64,000 bases of DNA. Origin: Thermothelomyces thermophilus ATCC 42464. Lineage: Eukaryota > Ascomycota > Sordariomycetes > Sordariales > Chaetomiaceae. Position 1 is the stretch's first letter. Every line of letters begins with the position of its first letter. The DNA lies in the NCBI RefSeq assembly GCF_000226095.1, contig NC_016474.1:3658001-3722000 (forward strand), written 5' to 3'. The position numbers were made by a program, and so were the translations under genes. Positions 21,369 through 32,540 of this stretch are shown here, piece by piece. Under the pieces are notes generated by a model that was not told where the DNA came from, ran no database searches, and saw only the letters and a program-made list of their open reading frames with translations.

Positions 21369-24300
21369 CTAGTAGATTCCCTGAGTCCTATACTGGAAGG
21401 TATCATAACTACGCATATCATCAGCATCGATCCGCACGGTAGGAACGGAGATAAGTAAGCTGAGACCAACGGGGAAGAAAGGCACATGGAACTTACAGTC
21501 GTGTGTAATAACTGCCAAGTGACTTGGCAATAAGATCAGTCTCGACAAACTGCTCCGCCTCGTCGGCGCTCAGCTGCAGTTGGAACCGCTGCCTCAGCGC
21601 CGCCGTGACCTGCGCGACACCGGCGCCGAAGCACGGCATCTTGGAGTCGCGCCCCATCATGGCCACCAGGTCGATGATGTTGTCTGCCGATCGCCGCAGG
21701 GCTGCTCCGGTTTATCGCCAGTCAGCATCCCTTAGCCCCACCCATCATGACCCGTTCTTCGGCGTAGCAGTGGAAGAAGGGAGGGGGAAAAGGGAGAAGG
21801 GGAGTGGGGAGTGGGAAGATGGATAATTGTTCGGAGAAGGAAAAGGAAATAGAACAAACGTACCCTGGAACCCCTGCTTGCAGAGCTTCTTGTAGTCCTC
21901 AAAGTCGGGCGACCCGACGCCGCCCAGCACTTCGACATACTCGTACGTCAGCTTGAACGGCGCCGCCTCGAACCCGACCGACCCGGGCGAGTTGGACAGC
22001 ATGAAGCCAAAGTCGATGTGGATGATGTGCCCTTCGTTGTCGATGAGCACGTTCCCGTTGTGGCGGTCCTTTAGCTGCAGGACGTACGAGATGACGCTGT
22101 AGGCGGCGAGCGAGCGCTTGAACGCGTCGACGCCGGCCCGGTAGGCCTCGCCCTCTGGGAGGCCAAACGCCTTGATGAAGTGGTCCTTGAGCGTGGCGAT
22201 GCGGCGGCGCGGGTTCTGCCCGGACTCGATCGAGGCCAGCGTCAGGCTGCGCTTGATCGAGTGCAGCGACACGCCGTTGGCGATGGTCTCGATCAGGCCC
22301 GACGACTCGCCCGTGACCAAGATGCGCATGAGCTTGACCCAGACGGGCACGCCCGCGTCCTTCCAGATCTTGTGGCAGACGCGGATCAGCTGGCACGCAA
22401 ACGCTTCCTGGCGGAGGTCGGACCCCGTCTTGACGATGACGCTGACCAGGTCCCAGTTCTTCATCCACCCGTAGGGCGACGACTTGCGGATCCGCTCCTT
22501 CTTCGCCTCCCAGGCCTCGCCGAACACGGCCGCGCTGGGGTCGTCGCGGTCGCCCTTCCGCTGCAATCCGCCCGTCTTGATGTCGTTCTCCATCCTGTCG
22601 ATGCCGGCGTTGGCATTGAGACTCGGCTCGACGGTTGTCGTCGCGTCGTCGCCGCCCTCGGTTCCGTTGGTCTCGCCTCTCCCCCCAGCCGTCGTCGCCG
22701 CCGCCGCCGCCGCCGCCTCCTCCGCCTGGGCGCGCGCCATGATCGTGTCGAATGTCGGCCCGTGCCCGTCATCCAGATCAAAACTTTGCTCTTCCAGGCT
22801 CTGCATGCTCGCGATGATGCGCGCCCTGATCGCCGCCACCTCTTGCTTAGGTCGCTTCCCGCTCGTGGCGTCCAGTTGCGCAAGCATCTGCGAAGCCGTG
22901 CGCATGTGTACCGCGAGCGCCGAGAAGTCCGGCTGATCGACCGAGTTGTTCCGCGGCTTGTTGAGCGTCAGCCTCCTCCTGCCGAAGGACGGGCTGAGCG
23001 ACTCGGATGAGCCGCCCGAGCTGCGCGGAGCAGCTGCCTTGTCCAGAGCCGCCGCCCCGCCCGTACCACCAAGACGGAGCGACGTGCTGGACTGAGTCGG
23101 CGCCGACCCCAACAGCTCATCATCGTCATCCGAAGGCTTGAGCAAGGGCGAGTTCCCGAGGTCGCCAGACGCCGGCTCAAAGACGCTATCGATGACCGGC
23201 TCTGGTGGTGCTCGAGAAGCGGGCGCTACGCGTGGCGAGTCCGACAGATCGAAGATGCGTTTCCGCGTCCCATGTTCGGACAGCAGCGTCGTGAGCAGCC
23301 TCTGGTTGTCCGGGGTGTCGGGGTCGAACGTGAGGTCGTCGCGTAGTATCTCGACCATCAGCAGGTATGGGACCTTTTCGGCACTGTTTAGGACCGTGGC
23401 CTCGGCCGGGTTGAGCCGTACGATTCTGTGGTGGCGGCTCTTGGATGGGGAGCCATCCACCAGGTCGGGAGGGCAGATGACGGGAATATCCACCTCTGCC
23501 GGGAGGTCTCGGGCGATGAGAGCTAGTTCGGCACGGAGGGCGCTAAGCCGCGCCGGTTTCGGGACCACAACGAGACGGTTCGAGATGTCCTCGAGCGCGG
23601 ATAGAAAGGCGGTCTGGCAGCGGAAGTAGTTTTGCCGGAGCAGCCGCGTCTTTTGCTCACGTGTCAATTCGGACTGGCTCAGGAGCGTCCGGACGTGGTG
23701 CGAGTGCCGCTTCGGCGATGACGTGGGCTCGGAGGGACGTAAGCCGGCCGACAATGGCGTCGTCGGTCTCGTTACCAGACGGGGCCGGGAATCCGGAAGG
23801 GGCAACGAGGCCGAGCTGAGGCGGGCTTCCAGGGAGAGGTCCTCGAGGCGGCTGGACAGCTGCTCCTCGTCCTCCTGTTCCTGCGATGCCGACTCGGTCG
23901 GTTTCGATCTCGAAGGCGGCCGAGACGCCTTTGTCGCCGGCTTGGCCTTGCCCGACGCCCTGCGTGGACTGGTCTGCGTCTTGACCTCCTGGGCACTCAC
24001 GCTGCGCCCCTCCTTTGCGCGCCTTGAGCGAGTACTCCCGGCGGTGACGGTATGTGCGCGCGTCGGCGCATTCTTGTTTGCCACGATGACGGGTTCCGAT
24101 ATCGTCTCCTCAAGGGGGCGCGGTTTCCGGGCCTGGGCGATGGCCAACGGTCCAGCCCACTGCGGCAGGAAAGGGCACGCGACGCTCGCGAGGACGAAGC
24201 TCCCGAGAACCGTCACCGGCAGGACGTTCTCCGTGATCCTCTCGTTGCGCGCGTGCTCGGAAAGACCGAAGACAATGTGTTGCACCTTGTTGTACACCCG

Positions 24301-24790
24301 GCGACAAGTCTTGAAAGCCTCGGTCTGGGGATTCGCCGCGAGATCGTGTAGGTACGTCTGGAACAGCCAGAAGGTCTGCGAAGCTTGGTCGTTAGCAATC
24401 ACCGACCGGCGGTGCGAGAGACAAAAGACGGGGGGGGATGGCGAACCAGCAGCGCAGCGGTAACCGACTCGTCGCACAGGTCCAGCAGGAACTCCTCCAG
24501 AGCCATCGACTCGTTGTCGACGCTTATGATGAGGTGGCATAGCTGTGGGAGGAAGAACTCGATGTCCTCGTAAGGGAACTGCCGAAGCTTGTTGCAGAGG
24601 ACATAGTGGATGCCTATGTGGTCGGCGTAGCGACTGCAAGCGCGAGGTCAGCAACGCGATGCGTCAAGCGGGAACGGGATGGCCTCCCTCGGGCATTCGA
24701 GGACACGCACGAGAGATACGACACCGAGAGGAAGGGGTTCTGGTTGAAGACATCGCTCTCGAGGAACCGCTTCAGCAAGTCCCAAGACAT
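21369..24790 (-). CDS. PIK1: Phosphatidylinositol 4-kinase Pik1
   Basis: Exons 24790..24711, 24633..24447, 24375..21864, 21701..21497 and 21408..21369 encode 1007 aa. Pik1 makes PI4P at the Golgi and nucleus and is essential for secretion. The start MSWDLLKRFLESDVFN leads to the lipid-kinase-unique helical region (YADHIGIHYVLCNKL, DNESMALEEFLLDLCDES). A long disordered middle carries Ser/Pro-rich and poly-Ala stretches. The kinase domain occupies the last 300 residues or so: the catalytic loop LKDRHNGNVLIDNEGH and the metal-binding IDFGFMLSNSPG are intact, and the end reads FQYRTQGIY. The third exon pair is joined by an unusual GTTCGC donor. Introns keep frame throughout. Regulation in yeast is by Frq1 binding to the N-terminal half; whether the site is present I cannot tell. 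Confidence 0.96.
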
Positions 24791-24819
24791 TGGTTGCGAC
24801 GGCGTCAAGGAGGGAGCGG

Positions 24820-24957
24820 CTAGACTGGAGTGGAAGAGCAAGAGATCGGACGGCGGTGGTGGCGGTAGTGGCGGTGGTGGTGATGGCGGTGGTGGTCGTG
24901 GTCGTGGTCGTGGTCGTGATCGTGGTAGTGGGGTGGGGAGGGCAGAAGCATGCTCAT
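24820..24957 (-). other. Candidate upstream ORF in the PIK1 leader (45 codons)
   Basis: An ATG-to-stop frame of 45 aa begins MSMLLPSPPHYHDHDHD and ends 29 bp before the PIK1 ATG. It is His/Asp/Arg-rich because it crosses a GTGGTC-type repeat. Whether it lies in the mRNA is not shown; if so, it could reduce PIK1 translation. Confidence 0.4.
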
Positions 24958-25444
24958 GTCCTCCTCGCCCTGTTCACGAGCGCTCGGCGTCGACGGTAGC
25001 GTGGGCGGATCCAGGTGCGCGTAACTGCTGCAGCATGGCTGACTGCCTCGGCTGTTCGTCGTCCGACCCTGCAAATCCTCCTCCTAATGTATCGGGTCCA
25101 AAGAAAGGACACGAGAGTGGTGCTGGTAGTGATGGTTGAAGCTTTTGGACCTCCCGTGTGAGGACAACTGAGCCAGAGCTCTCTCCATTTGGCCAATTCG
25201 CCGGAGCGTTCCGCTCCTTGTTCGTCCGTGTGCCCCACCTGCCGGCGCTCGGCTGCCTCTCTGAACCCTCAAATTGGACCCCTGCCCCCACCTTGTCAAT
25301 GATGGCAGTTATGCAGCGGAGTGAGGCGGTAATCCCTCAAGTGGTTTAACTACCTATACGTTATTTGAGTTCCATACTCCGGGCCAATCCCTCGACCCGG
25401 GACCCAAAGAGTTTGAAAATTGAGAAGCCGTCGGGGTCTTTCCC

Positions 25445-25462
25445 GGGGGGGGGGGGGGGGGG
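25445..25462. repeat. G18 homopolymer
   Basis: Eighteen consecutive G between genes. One of several long G or C runs in this window. Confidence 0.85.
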
Positions 25463-25656
25463 AAGGGGGTTGCTGGGTGTTCTGCTTGATTATTCAGAAA
25501 GGGGGAAAGGGGGGTTTCAAAAACGGGAAAAAACGATGATTTTCTCGCTCCTGACTTCGTATCAAACACGCTGTTCAAATTTTTCTAATGGATGGATCAC
25601 ATAAACGCGATAACCCAAACTCCATTCCCTTGTATCAGTCCCAAATATTAACCTTA

Positions 25657-28095
25657 TTACCAAACAGACCGTCTCCGTTGTCGAGTCCACTGCCCCTGCT
25701 TTCGCTTCTTCCGCTTCTTGGGTTTGACCCTCTGCACCGCAGCGTCAGCCATACAGCGTGTCTTTAAAGCCACATACGAAAATAGGACCTGATGGTCTCG
25801 TAGCGGGACTCACCTTGTATTTGACCCTCTCGCTGCCGTCCGGCATCTGCACAATCTCATGCTGGATCCGGTACCCAAAGGCCGGCAGCACCTTTGCCCA
25901 CACGAGCCAGTACGCCGTGCCGATGACTAGCAGGCTGGTGCCAAGCGTGGGGAACACGTAGTACGGCACGTTCTGGAGAAAGTCGTTCTCGATGAAGGGC
26001 GCCGCCTGGACGAACAGGAGCGCCACGATCCAGAATATCGTCAGCAGCGGCGAGCTGCGGAAGTTTGTGCGCTGCTCGGCCCACCTCTCGGAGGGGGCAA
26101 AGCTGAGATAGACGAGCCCCAAGGCGAGGAATACTAGGGGAGAAAAAAAACCTCAATGTCAGAGAAACGGTGGGGAGAGCGATGGAACGGAGAGCCAAGG
26201 CATAGGACATACATTTGATGTAGTTACCAGAATAGATGAAGATGTTGGTGACGAAGACGTAGACGTCCGGCGTATTGGACCCGAGGATGAAGATGGTGCT
26301 GAAAATCCAATGCAAGAATATCGCTCCGGTTGGTGCGTTAAATGGCCAGTCGCTGGCCCAGAAGCGAGACCACGGTAGGATACCCTCCTTGGATAGCTCC
26401 TGTTTGACTCGGGGCATAGCAAAAGACTGCGCAAATGCGTTTCCGAGAGCGGACAGGCCGATGAAAAGAGGCATCACTCTGACCACGAAGGCACTCTTGC
26501 CCCACACATTCTCGAAGAACTGGGCCGCCACGGTGACGCCGGCGTTCCCAATTTCCTCCTTGCTCATCGCGGCAAACTGAAGCCGTTAGCAGGGCCGAGC
26601 CCTCCCAAGGAAGCAAGCTGCGGTGTAGGTTCGGCCTCTTACATAGGAAATGTTAGCCAGGAGGTACAGCGCGGTAACGACCGAGACAGATATGGGCGCT
26701 GCTCTTTTCAGAGTCCTGGGTGCGCTTCTGACTTCGGTAAGGACCTGCGACCCTGTCAGTATTGCCCGGCACGTACGCCCACCCAAGCCAGGCGATGGAC
26801 CTACATAATTAGCATTCTCCCAGCCGCTATACGAGTAGAGCACTTGCAGCAGAGCAATCGAGTAGCCCCCCGCGGCTCCGCCAGCGTCAGAGCCTTCGTC
26901 GGGCCTTCTCGAAGAGCCCGCTCCACGGAAACTTGAGAAGTTGTCGGGTCGCGGGGCTACCGTTCTTCCGGCGAGAGCGGCGAAACCCGTGCAGACAAGC
27001 AAGCTGAGCATGATGAGCTTGAAGGCGCCAAAGCCATTGCTGAGCCAGATGCCCCAGCGTGGGGCAAACGCGTGGATAAGGCAGACCACTGGAGTGCTTG
27101 GTCAGTGTGCCTGGCGGCCTGGGCCAAAATTCGGGAGAGGGGCAGGGCTCACCAGTAATAGTGGCGACGGCAATTCCCCTGTTCAGCCAACTCCCGTCTT
27201 CGGGTGGTTTCTGTGTGACAGCGCGCAAAAGGTAGCTGCTGAAACTGATGCAGTTTCCCGTGGAGATGGCAAAGAGGACAAACTGGACTACTCTGGGGTA
27301 AGTGATCGTGTGCGCTCCCGGGACTTTTCGTTGTGCTGGCACTCTCACCTGCGAAAACGCATGTGGCCAGGTACTTGGGCCTCCTGTACACACGTTCCAA
27401 CTATACACGAACAGGGCCGGGCCCGTCAGCAACCTCTCGAATAGCTGAACTATGGAATAGAACGGGTCGAGCTCACATAGACTTTCTCGCCACCTGATCG
27501 CGGCAGAGCGGTGCCATACTCGAGGTAGACGAAAAGCCTGGCTCAACGTCAGCGCAACAGGAAAATAAAAATATCGAATACACGCCCCGGTGGCCCATAC
27601 CCACTGTAACAAGTTAGCCCAAGCGCCTCGCAGCGACATAATTCATCGAGTCGGAAAGACTGACCAGAACGTCATCACCCCACCCAGGACCCAAAAGAGC
27701 AGCGCCGCGCCGACACTATCGAGGCAGAATATGATGCGTGACGGTGTCGAAAATATCCCGGCCCCGACCACACGGTTGATGATCAGAAACGCGGTCGACC
27801 ATGTCCCAAGTTTCCTGTCTGTAAAAGCGTGTTCCGCGTCAGGAAGCCTGCCTCGCCACACCTCACACATCGATACAAGAGAGACAGAGAGGGGGAAGGG
27901 TGGGAAGGAAACAAGACACCAACCTTCAGGGTACACAAAGTCGCGGTAGTCACTCGCATCATCATCCGCGGCAGTCGTTGTCCCTACTCCGTGGCTGTAG
28001 ACAGTCCCTCCATACGTTCCGTGATCGTCACCGACGGGGTGTGCTTCGGGATCTTTGCTGACCACCGGCTGCTCAAAGATTTCTGGTTCCTGCAT
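25657..28095 (-). CDS. APC-family amino acid permease, Mup1-like (methionine permease type)
   Basis: Eleven exons (28095..27924, 27818..27665, 27603..27601, 27537..27477, 27400..27349, 27290..27153, 27088..26805, 26744..26643, 26576..26213, 26133..25814, 25731..25657) join in frame to 574 aa. Mup1-type carriers import methionine or cysteine with protons at the plasma membrane. The substrate-site helix reads INRVVGAGIFSTPS, and the motif GLFVYLEYGTALPRSGGEKVY matches the Mup1 subfamily. About twelve hydrophobic spans are visible, with a cytosolic N-terminus (about 65 aa, Asp/Glu-rich) and a strongly basic tail (RVKPKKRKKRKQGQW). The third exon is only three bases: it changes the join from FWLFVY to FCGLFVY, the length expected in the family. 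The specific substrate is inferred, not shown. Confidence 0.9.
27601..27603 (-). other. Candidate 3-nt microexon of the permease gene
   Basis: The bases TGG (coding strand) lie between two complete intron sequences: 61 nt (GTCAGT...GCTAAC...TTACAG) and 63 nt (GTATGG...GCTGAC...GCCAG). Both keep phase 2. Inclusion turns one Trp codon into Cys-Gly. Skipping gives one 139-nt intron and also stays in frame. Confidence 0.65.
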
Positions 28096-30041
28096 GTCGA
28101 TCCGGCCAGCCACCTCTGCTCCCAACTTCCCTCTGCGGCTAATTCCTCTCCGGGACCACCTCGTCAGGAGAGCACCCTCTTCCCGTATAGCGGATACGCT
28201 GTCATCTACAGCAGGGTTGCCGGACGGGGGAGGGGGGGGGGAAGAGGGGGTTGTGTGGTTCGGCGCTATGGAGCCCTGCGATTCGTACGTCTCCGTGTGT
28301 TAATTGAACCTCTCGCCGTGGTCAGCCGCCCAACAAATGCCACCGGCGCCATTCACCGGCGCTAAACCGGGGGACCGAGACGGCCTGGACAAAATGCCAC
28401 TGTCCTAAGCCTGGGGAGAAGCAAGGCTGTGTGGTTGACGCGCAGAGTCGAGAAGCGGACCGCGCCCGCCCGGGGGGGGGGGGAGAAAGTCGAATAAACA
28501 GGATATTAAAACACAGCCGAGAAGAGCTTTAGCCTTGTACTTGTCCGTCGAAAGAACCAAAAGCGAAAACAACCATCATAAAGCCGGGGTGGAGTATAAC
28601 GGGCGGTTTAGAGAGAAACCCGTACAAAACCCACGGGCGGCACTCCGCAGCAGAGCCTCATCTCACGGCTGGAAGGAAACCCAAAAGCTCGAATCTGGGG
28701 CGGGACATTCTACGCTACGCTAGCGCACAAGTACACTAGTGTACACTACACTAGTTACCTACCCTGTACCAGGGTTGCCCACGAAAGGATGGCCATGCTA
28801 GTCCACAGGCGATGGCGTCCAATGGAACATTGAAGATTCCAGAGCTGGAGTGCTGAAGCGACCCATCTGTCCAATGAGCGGCCGAGCCAGAGCCCAACAA
28901 GCCGGGGGGCCCAGGGAAGGCACATGCGAGGGCATGTGTGGGCTTTTTTGCAGGCTTACCCCCACTGGTCAGAGGGTCTTGCAGGATGGGAGAAGGTGAT
29001 TTGCTAGAACTGAGTCGATAAGCGGGAGAGAAGAAGGGGGTCGGATAGGAAGGTGGGGCAACCCCAGATTGCGGTCGGATAAGAAGCGATGGAGTCGATG
29101 GGACGACAGCGAGTGGGTCGGGTCATCAAGCCGTCCGACAGGGTGCCACCGTTCATGTCGCCGAGAGCCACATCGTGTGGGGGGACCTGTCGTCGGGCTG
29201 CGCCGACTCCTCAACAAAGCTTATATCTCCGACTTTTCCCCCTTCATGGAAAGATCCACGTACACTACACCCCTATCCAACTCTTTACCCTCCTACTCCG
29301 CATGTACTACTAGTACACTTAACACCAGAGTTACTACGGATTATACTACGACAACTAGGGTCTTTCGGGACAATTCACCTTCGAGTTTAACAACGGGAAA
29401 GGCGAATGCATGCTGCCTCGTGGCTTCGAACCCCGGTCGGGTCTTAGGTGGAAAAGTGGAGCCCATGGGACATCACGCCAAGAACCTTCCTAGCTTTGGT
29501 TGATGCTCGCGTGCCTCCGTTTCCCAGCACTTGAATCGAATCGGTTACCCAAGGACTTGCTTCGTACGACGCGTCCGAGAGTCAGGACGGATAAGGGGGG
29601 AAAATGCCGGCAATTACGGGAGGTGCAGTGCGCCTCAATTGCGCTCACTTTTCAACACTCGATTTGCGTCACGCAGGGCAACCTGCAGCCCCTTTCCAAT
29701 TAGTACTACGGAGTAGTAGTGTAGTTTAATCGGGGGCATTGCGGGGGTTGCCACCGGAATACTCTCTTCTTCTTCTCGTCCTGTAAACTACGGAGTATCA
29801 CCGCTTACCTGCAATCTTGCGGAATGTCCTCAGGTTATATACATATCAATGCCACCGAGAGATGCATAAAAAAATGCATTCATGAATTTTTTTGGGTTCC
29901 CCACTATTGCGCTCGCCTGTCGATGTGTGTATGCATATATACATACACCAAAGCCGATATACATAGGTATATCTTATGCTGTGGTATTTGGGTAAAAATC
30001 CTTCGTCTGCCGTCCCGGGCAGCAACATCTTCAGTCATGCA
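28096..30041. other. Gene-free region upstream of the permease
   Basis: About 1.95 kb. It holds a G12 run (28472..28483), a 14-bp palindrome GTACACTAGTGTAC (28731..28744), and two TACGGAGTA nonamers (29707..29715, 29789..29797). No gene or tRNA is supported. Confidence 0.5.
28731..28744. repeat. 14-bp perfect palindrome GTACACTAGTGTAC
   Basis: Fully self-complementary and followed within a few bases by a second partial copy (ACACTACACTAGT). Related GTACTACTAGTAC occurs near 29303. All lie between genes. Confidence 0.7.
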
Positions 30042-32540
30042 CTACTTCAGACGCAAAGCCACTTGCGGTGAAAACACTGCCGCGTCCATTTCCTCCTGGA
30101 TTTTGTTGAGTCGTTGGCGCTGATGCCTTCGCTCCCTAATAACTTCGTCCCATTTTCGCAGGAAATTATCTTGGCCTGTCCATAACAGGTCAGCATTTCA
30201 AAACATGAACGATGTAGGGCCGTTAAATACTGACTCGGCGAGTTCTCAAACTCGATTTCAAACGTCTTATACGAGTCATACTCTGACCCGATATCGACCT
30301 CGACGACTCTGCCGTGAATATCAAGCCCTGCTGACTCGGGACCTTGCTTCGGTTCCAGGTGAGCTGCTGCCTGTCAGTGACAACCCTCTTTTGGGGAAAG
30401 AGCCAACAAATAAAGTTGATCGGAAAAAAAATATCCCACCTTTGACTGATGGCCACCGCGATCCCTTCCTTGAAAACGGCGTTGGCCCTTTTCTGGGCTT
30501 CAATTTGACCGAGGTTTGGCCCTCCACTTTGATCTCGAGGTCATCCGTGACTATCTCCGCGTTAGTGGCTGATTCATGGTCCGTTCTGTGAACCGAAACG
30601 TACTGAAACAGGTGACGTATTCCCCCGTACGTCCCAGATACAACATTAACCTTGAAGAGCTCGCCACGAGCCGTTCCCGCAGCGGCCCCGACAGCGTCGT
30701 GCCGGCTGTGACGAACGACGCCACATCGGACTGGGCGGTCCTCCGTCCTTCTACCTCATGCCAAATTTGTAGCCGCGCACTTGAGTATTGGGTGCTCGAC
30801 CGGCTGTTTGCTTTGCTGAGCGTCACCATGCGTACACTGCCAATGTCTAGCACCACCTTTTCGCCTGTGAGCGTCTCCTGGAAGTCGAACAGGTCTACTG
30901 GTCGGTCAGAAATCCGAGCCGCTAGAGTCAAGGCTATGGGCTGCTGTTACCTTTCAAACTCGAGAACTGATAGATGCCGCTCGGTCTGCAGTTTCCCTGT
31001 GAAGCCTGCATGTACCCACTGCCCTTGTCGCTTTCCTTATCGCGGATGTAGACGACGTAGGGTAGTCGCTGATCGTATGCGTAGGCTGGGACGAGTTGCG
31101 CATTGTTCGCTTTCACTGCGCGACACGTCAGTCTGGGCGCGGCAGGGGGGAACGGTGTCGGGTGGAGGACATACTCCAGTAGGTCTCCGACTCTCGATCA
31201 ACCTTGCAGTAGAACCGGAGATCGTTGGTGAGTGTATTTCGAAACACCTTCAGAACCCCGTCCCGGAAGGCCGGCGAGGTGAGGGTCTGGGCGCTTTTCA
31301 CGGGGCTGCGCGAATACGTCAGTGCTTTTCAATCAACATCCGGTTCCGAGGGATGGCTTTACCCGTCAAACAGTAAAATCTCCCCTGGAAGAACGTTATC
31401 TCGTCCCGTACTTGCCCCGTCGCTTATCGTTGTGTGGGCTTGATGATACACGACCACAGGGGTCACCGTGTCGTATTCGGCGGAGGATGGATTCACGCAA
31501 GTCAATTGCGGCGGGACGAAGGACGGCGACGACGCCGACACGGGGACGTAGAGCGGGCGGCAGGAGGACTCATTCCAAATTCCTTGACCATTCCGAACTT
31601 CCTTATCAGGCGAGGCCGGGAGAGGGGTCGAATGAGCGGAAATTGGGTCGGAAGCTTGCTGTGGCGGTGTCACGGGCGTGGCGTGATCCAATAACGACGG
31701 AAGACCCGTCGTGGCCGTTGCCCTCTGTCTCTGGGATTGAAGATGGGCATTCGTCTGTGTCGTATAACTCGCGTAGTTGACCTTGGTCCAGTATTGCGGG
31801 GCGGCACCAGGGCTGGGGTAGTTGTGCGCAACCCAAGACGATTCCTCGTGAGGCGATGGTTGTTCATGACGGGTACCGGACATCCTTGGGGAGGTTGACA
31901 GACTACGCAGGCTCGCGGGGCTCGTCGGTAACCTCCGAACCACATCGGGATCGGTGAGAGTTTCGGCTGCCTGGACCCCGCCATCGGACTCTGTGTAGAG
32001 CGGCGCTGCGCTAAAGTAGTTGTCAATGCTGAGCTGCGCCATCATTCCCGCAACTTCATGCGTTGGGCTGGACCCGGAAATCGCAGTCCCGGCATATGCG
32101 GATTGAGTCGAGTATGCGCCGGAGGAGCGGGAGTACGAGCTGGCATTGGAGGGAGACCTTCCCCAGCTAGGGGCTGTTTCGGGAGGATCGTGCACGTGGA
32201 ACTGCGGCGGCGGGATAGAAGCTGGAGAACCTGAGCCCGTAACACTTAGCGTGTAGAAACCGGCCGGTTGGGCGGCAGCGGGAGGAGGACGAGGAGGAGG
32301 AACCGGTGTCGAGGATGTCGAGGAGGGCACGCGACTCCCGGCGGGGGCCGGGTCTGAAATCCTCTCGATGCGGTAGCGGGTGCCGTCTGGGGCCACAAGG
32401 ATGCTTCCATCGGCGAGTTGAGGAGTTGAATCAAAACTGGCCGGGTCGAAACCGCTTTTGAAAAGCTCAGAGAGAGGAACGGTAGCCTCGTCGCTGACAG
32501 GCGGAAGGCTGGGAGCCGGGGAACGACCCCGGGTTGGCAT
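30042..32540 (-). CDS. Unrecognised 714-aa protein, disordered N-half and ordered C-half
   Basis: Seven exons (32540..31363, 31305..31175, 31115..30951, 30897..30604, 30550..30440, 30366..30235, 30175..30042) join in frame. I do not recognise a named family. Residues 1-390 are Ser/Pro-rich and low in order. From about residue 390 the sequence looks folded: SPAFRDGVLKVFRNTLTNDL, then LPYVVYIRDKESDKGS, LFDFQETLTGEKVVLDIGSV, ARLQIWHEVEG and a last part FEIEFENSPSQDNFLRKW. The alternation of short strands ending in a helix (NFLRKWDEVIRERRHQRQRL) is reminiscent of PH-like folds, an impression only. Introns are 53-73 nt with CACTAAC or GCTGAC branch sites. No signal peptide or membrane span is seen. 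Confidence 0.85.

Larger units (their letters stand above)
24791..25656. other. PIK1 leader and 3' flank of the permease gene
   Basis: About 870 bp between two minus-strand genes. It contains a GGT/GTC-rich repeat (24855-24940), a short upstream ORF and a G18 run (25445..25462). Confidence 0.6.

Noticed and set aside
22172-24463. Long plus-strand ORFs opposite PIK1
   Set aside because: Arg/Asp-rich shadow frames of GC-rich codons in the real gene on the other strand.
29405-29450. GGGTTCGAAGCC on the minus strand, like a tRNA T-loop (B box)
   Set aside because: No matching acceptor stem, anticodon arm or A box at the right distance; the T stem does not pair.
30551-30931. Minus-strand 126-aa ORF as a separate gene
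   Set aside because: It is one exon of the seven-exon 714-aa gene; frames and splice sites join cleanly.
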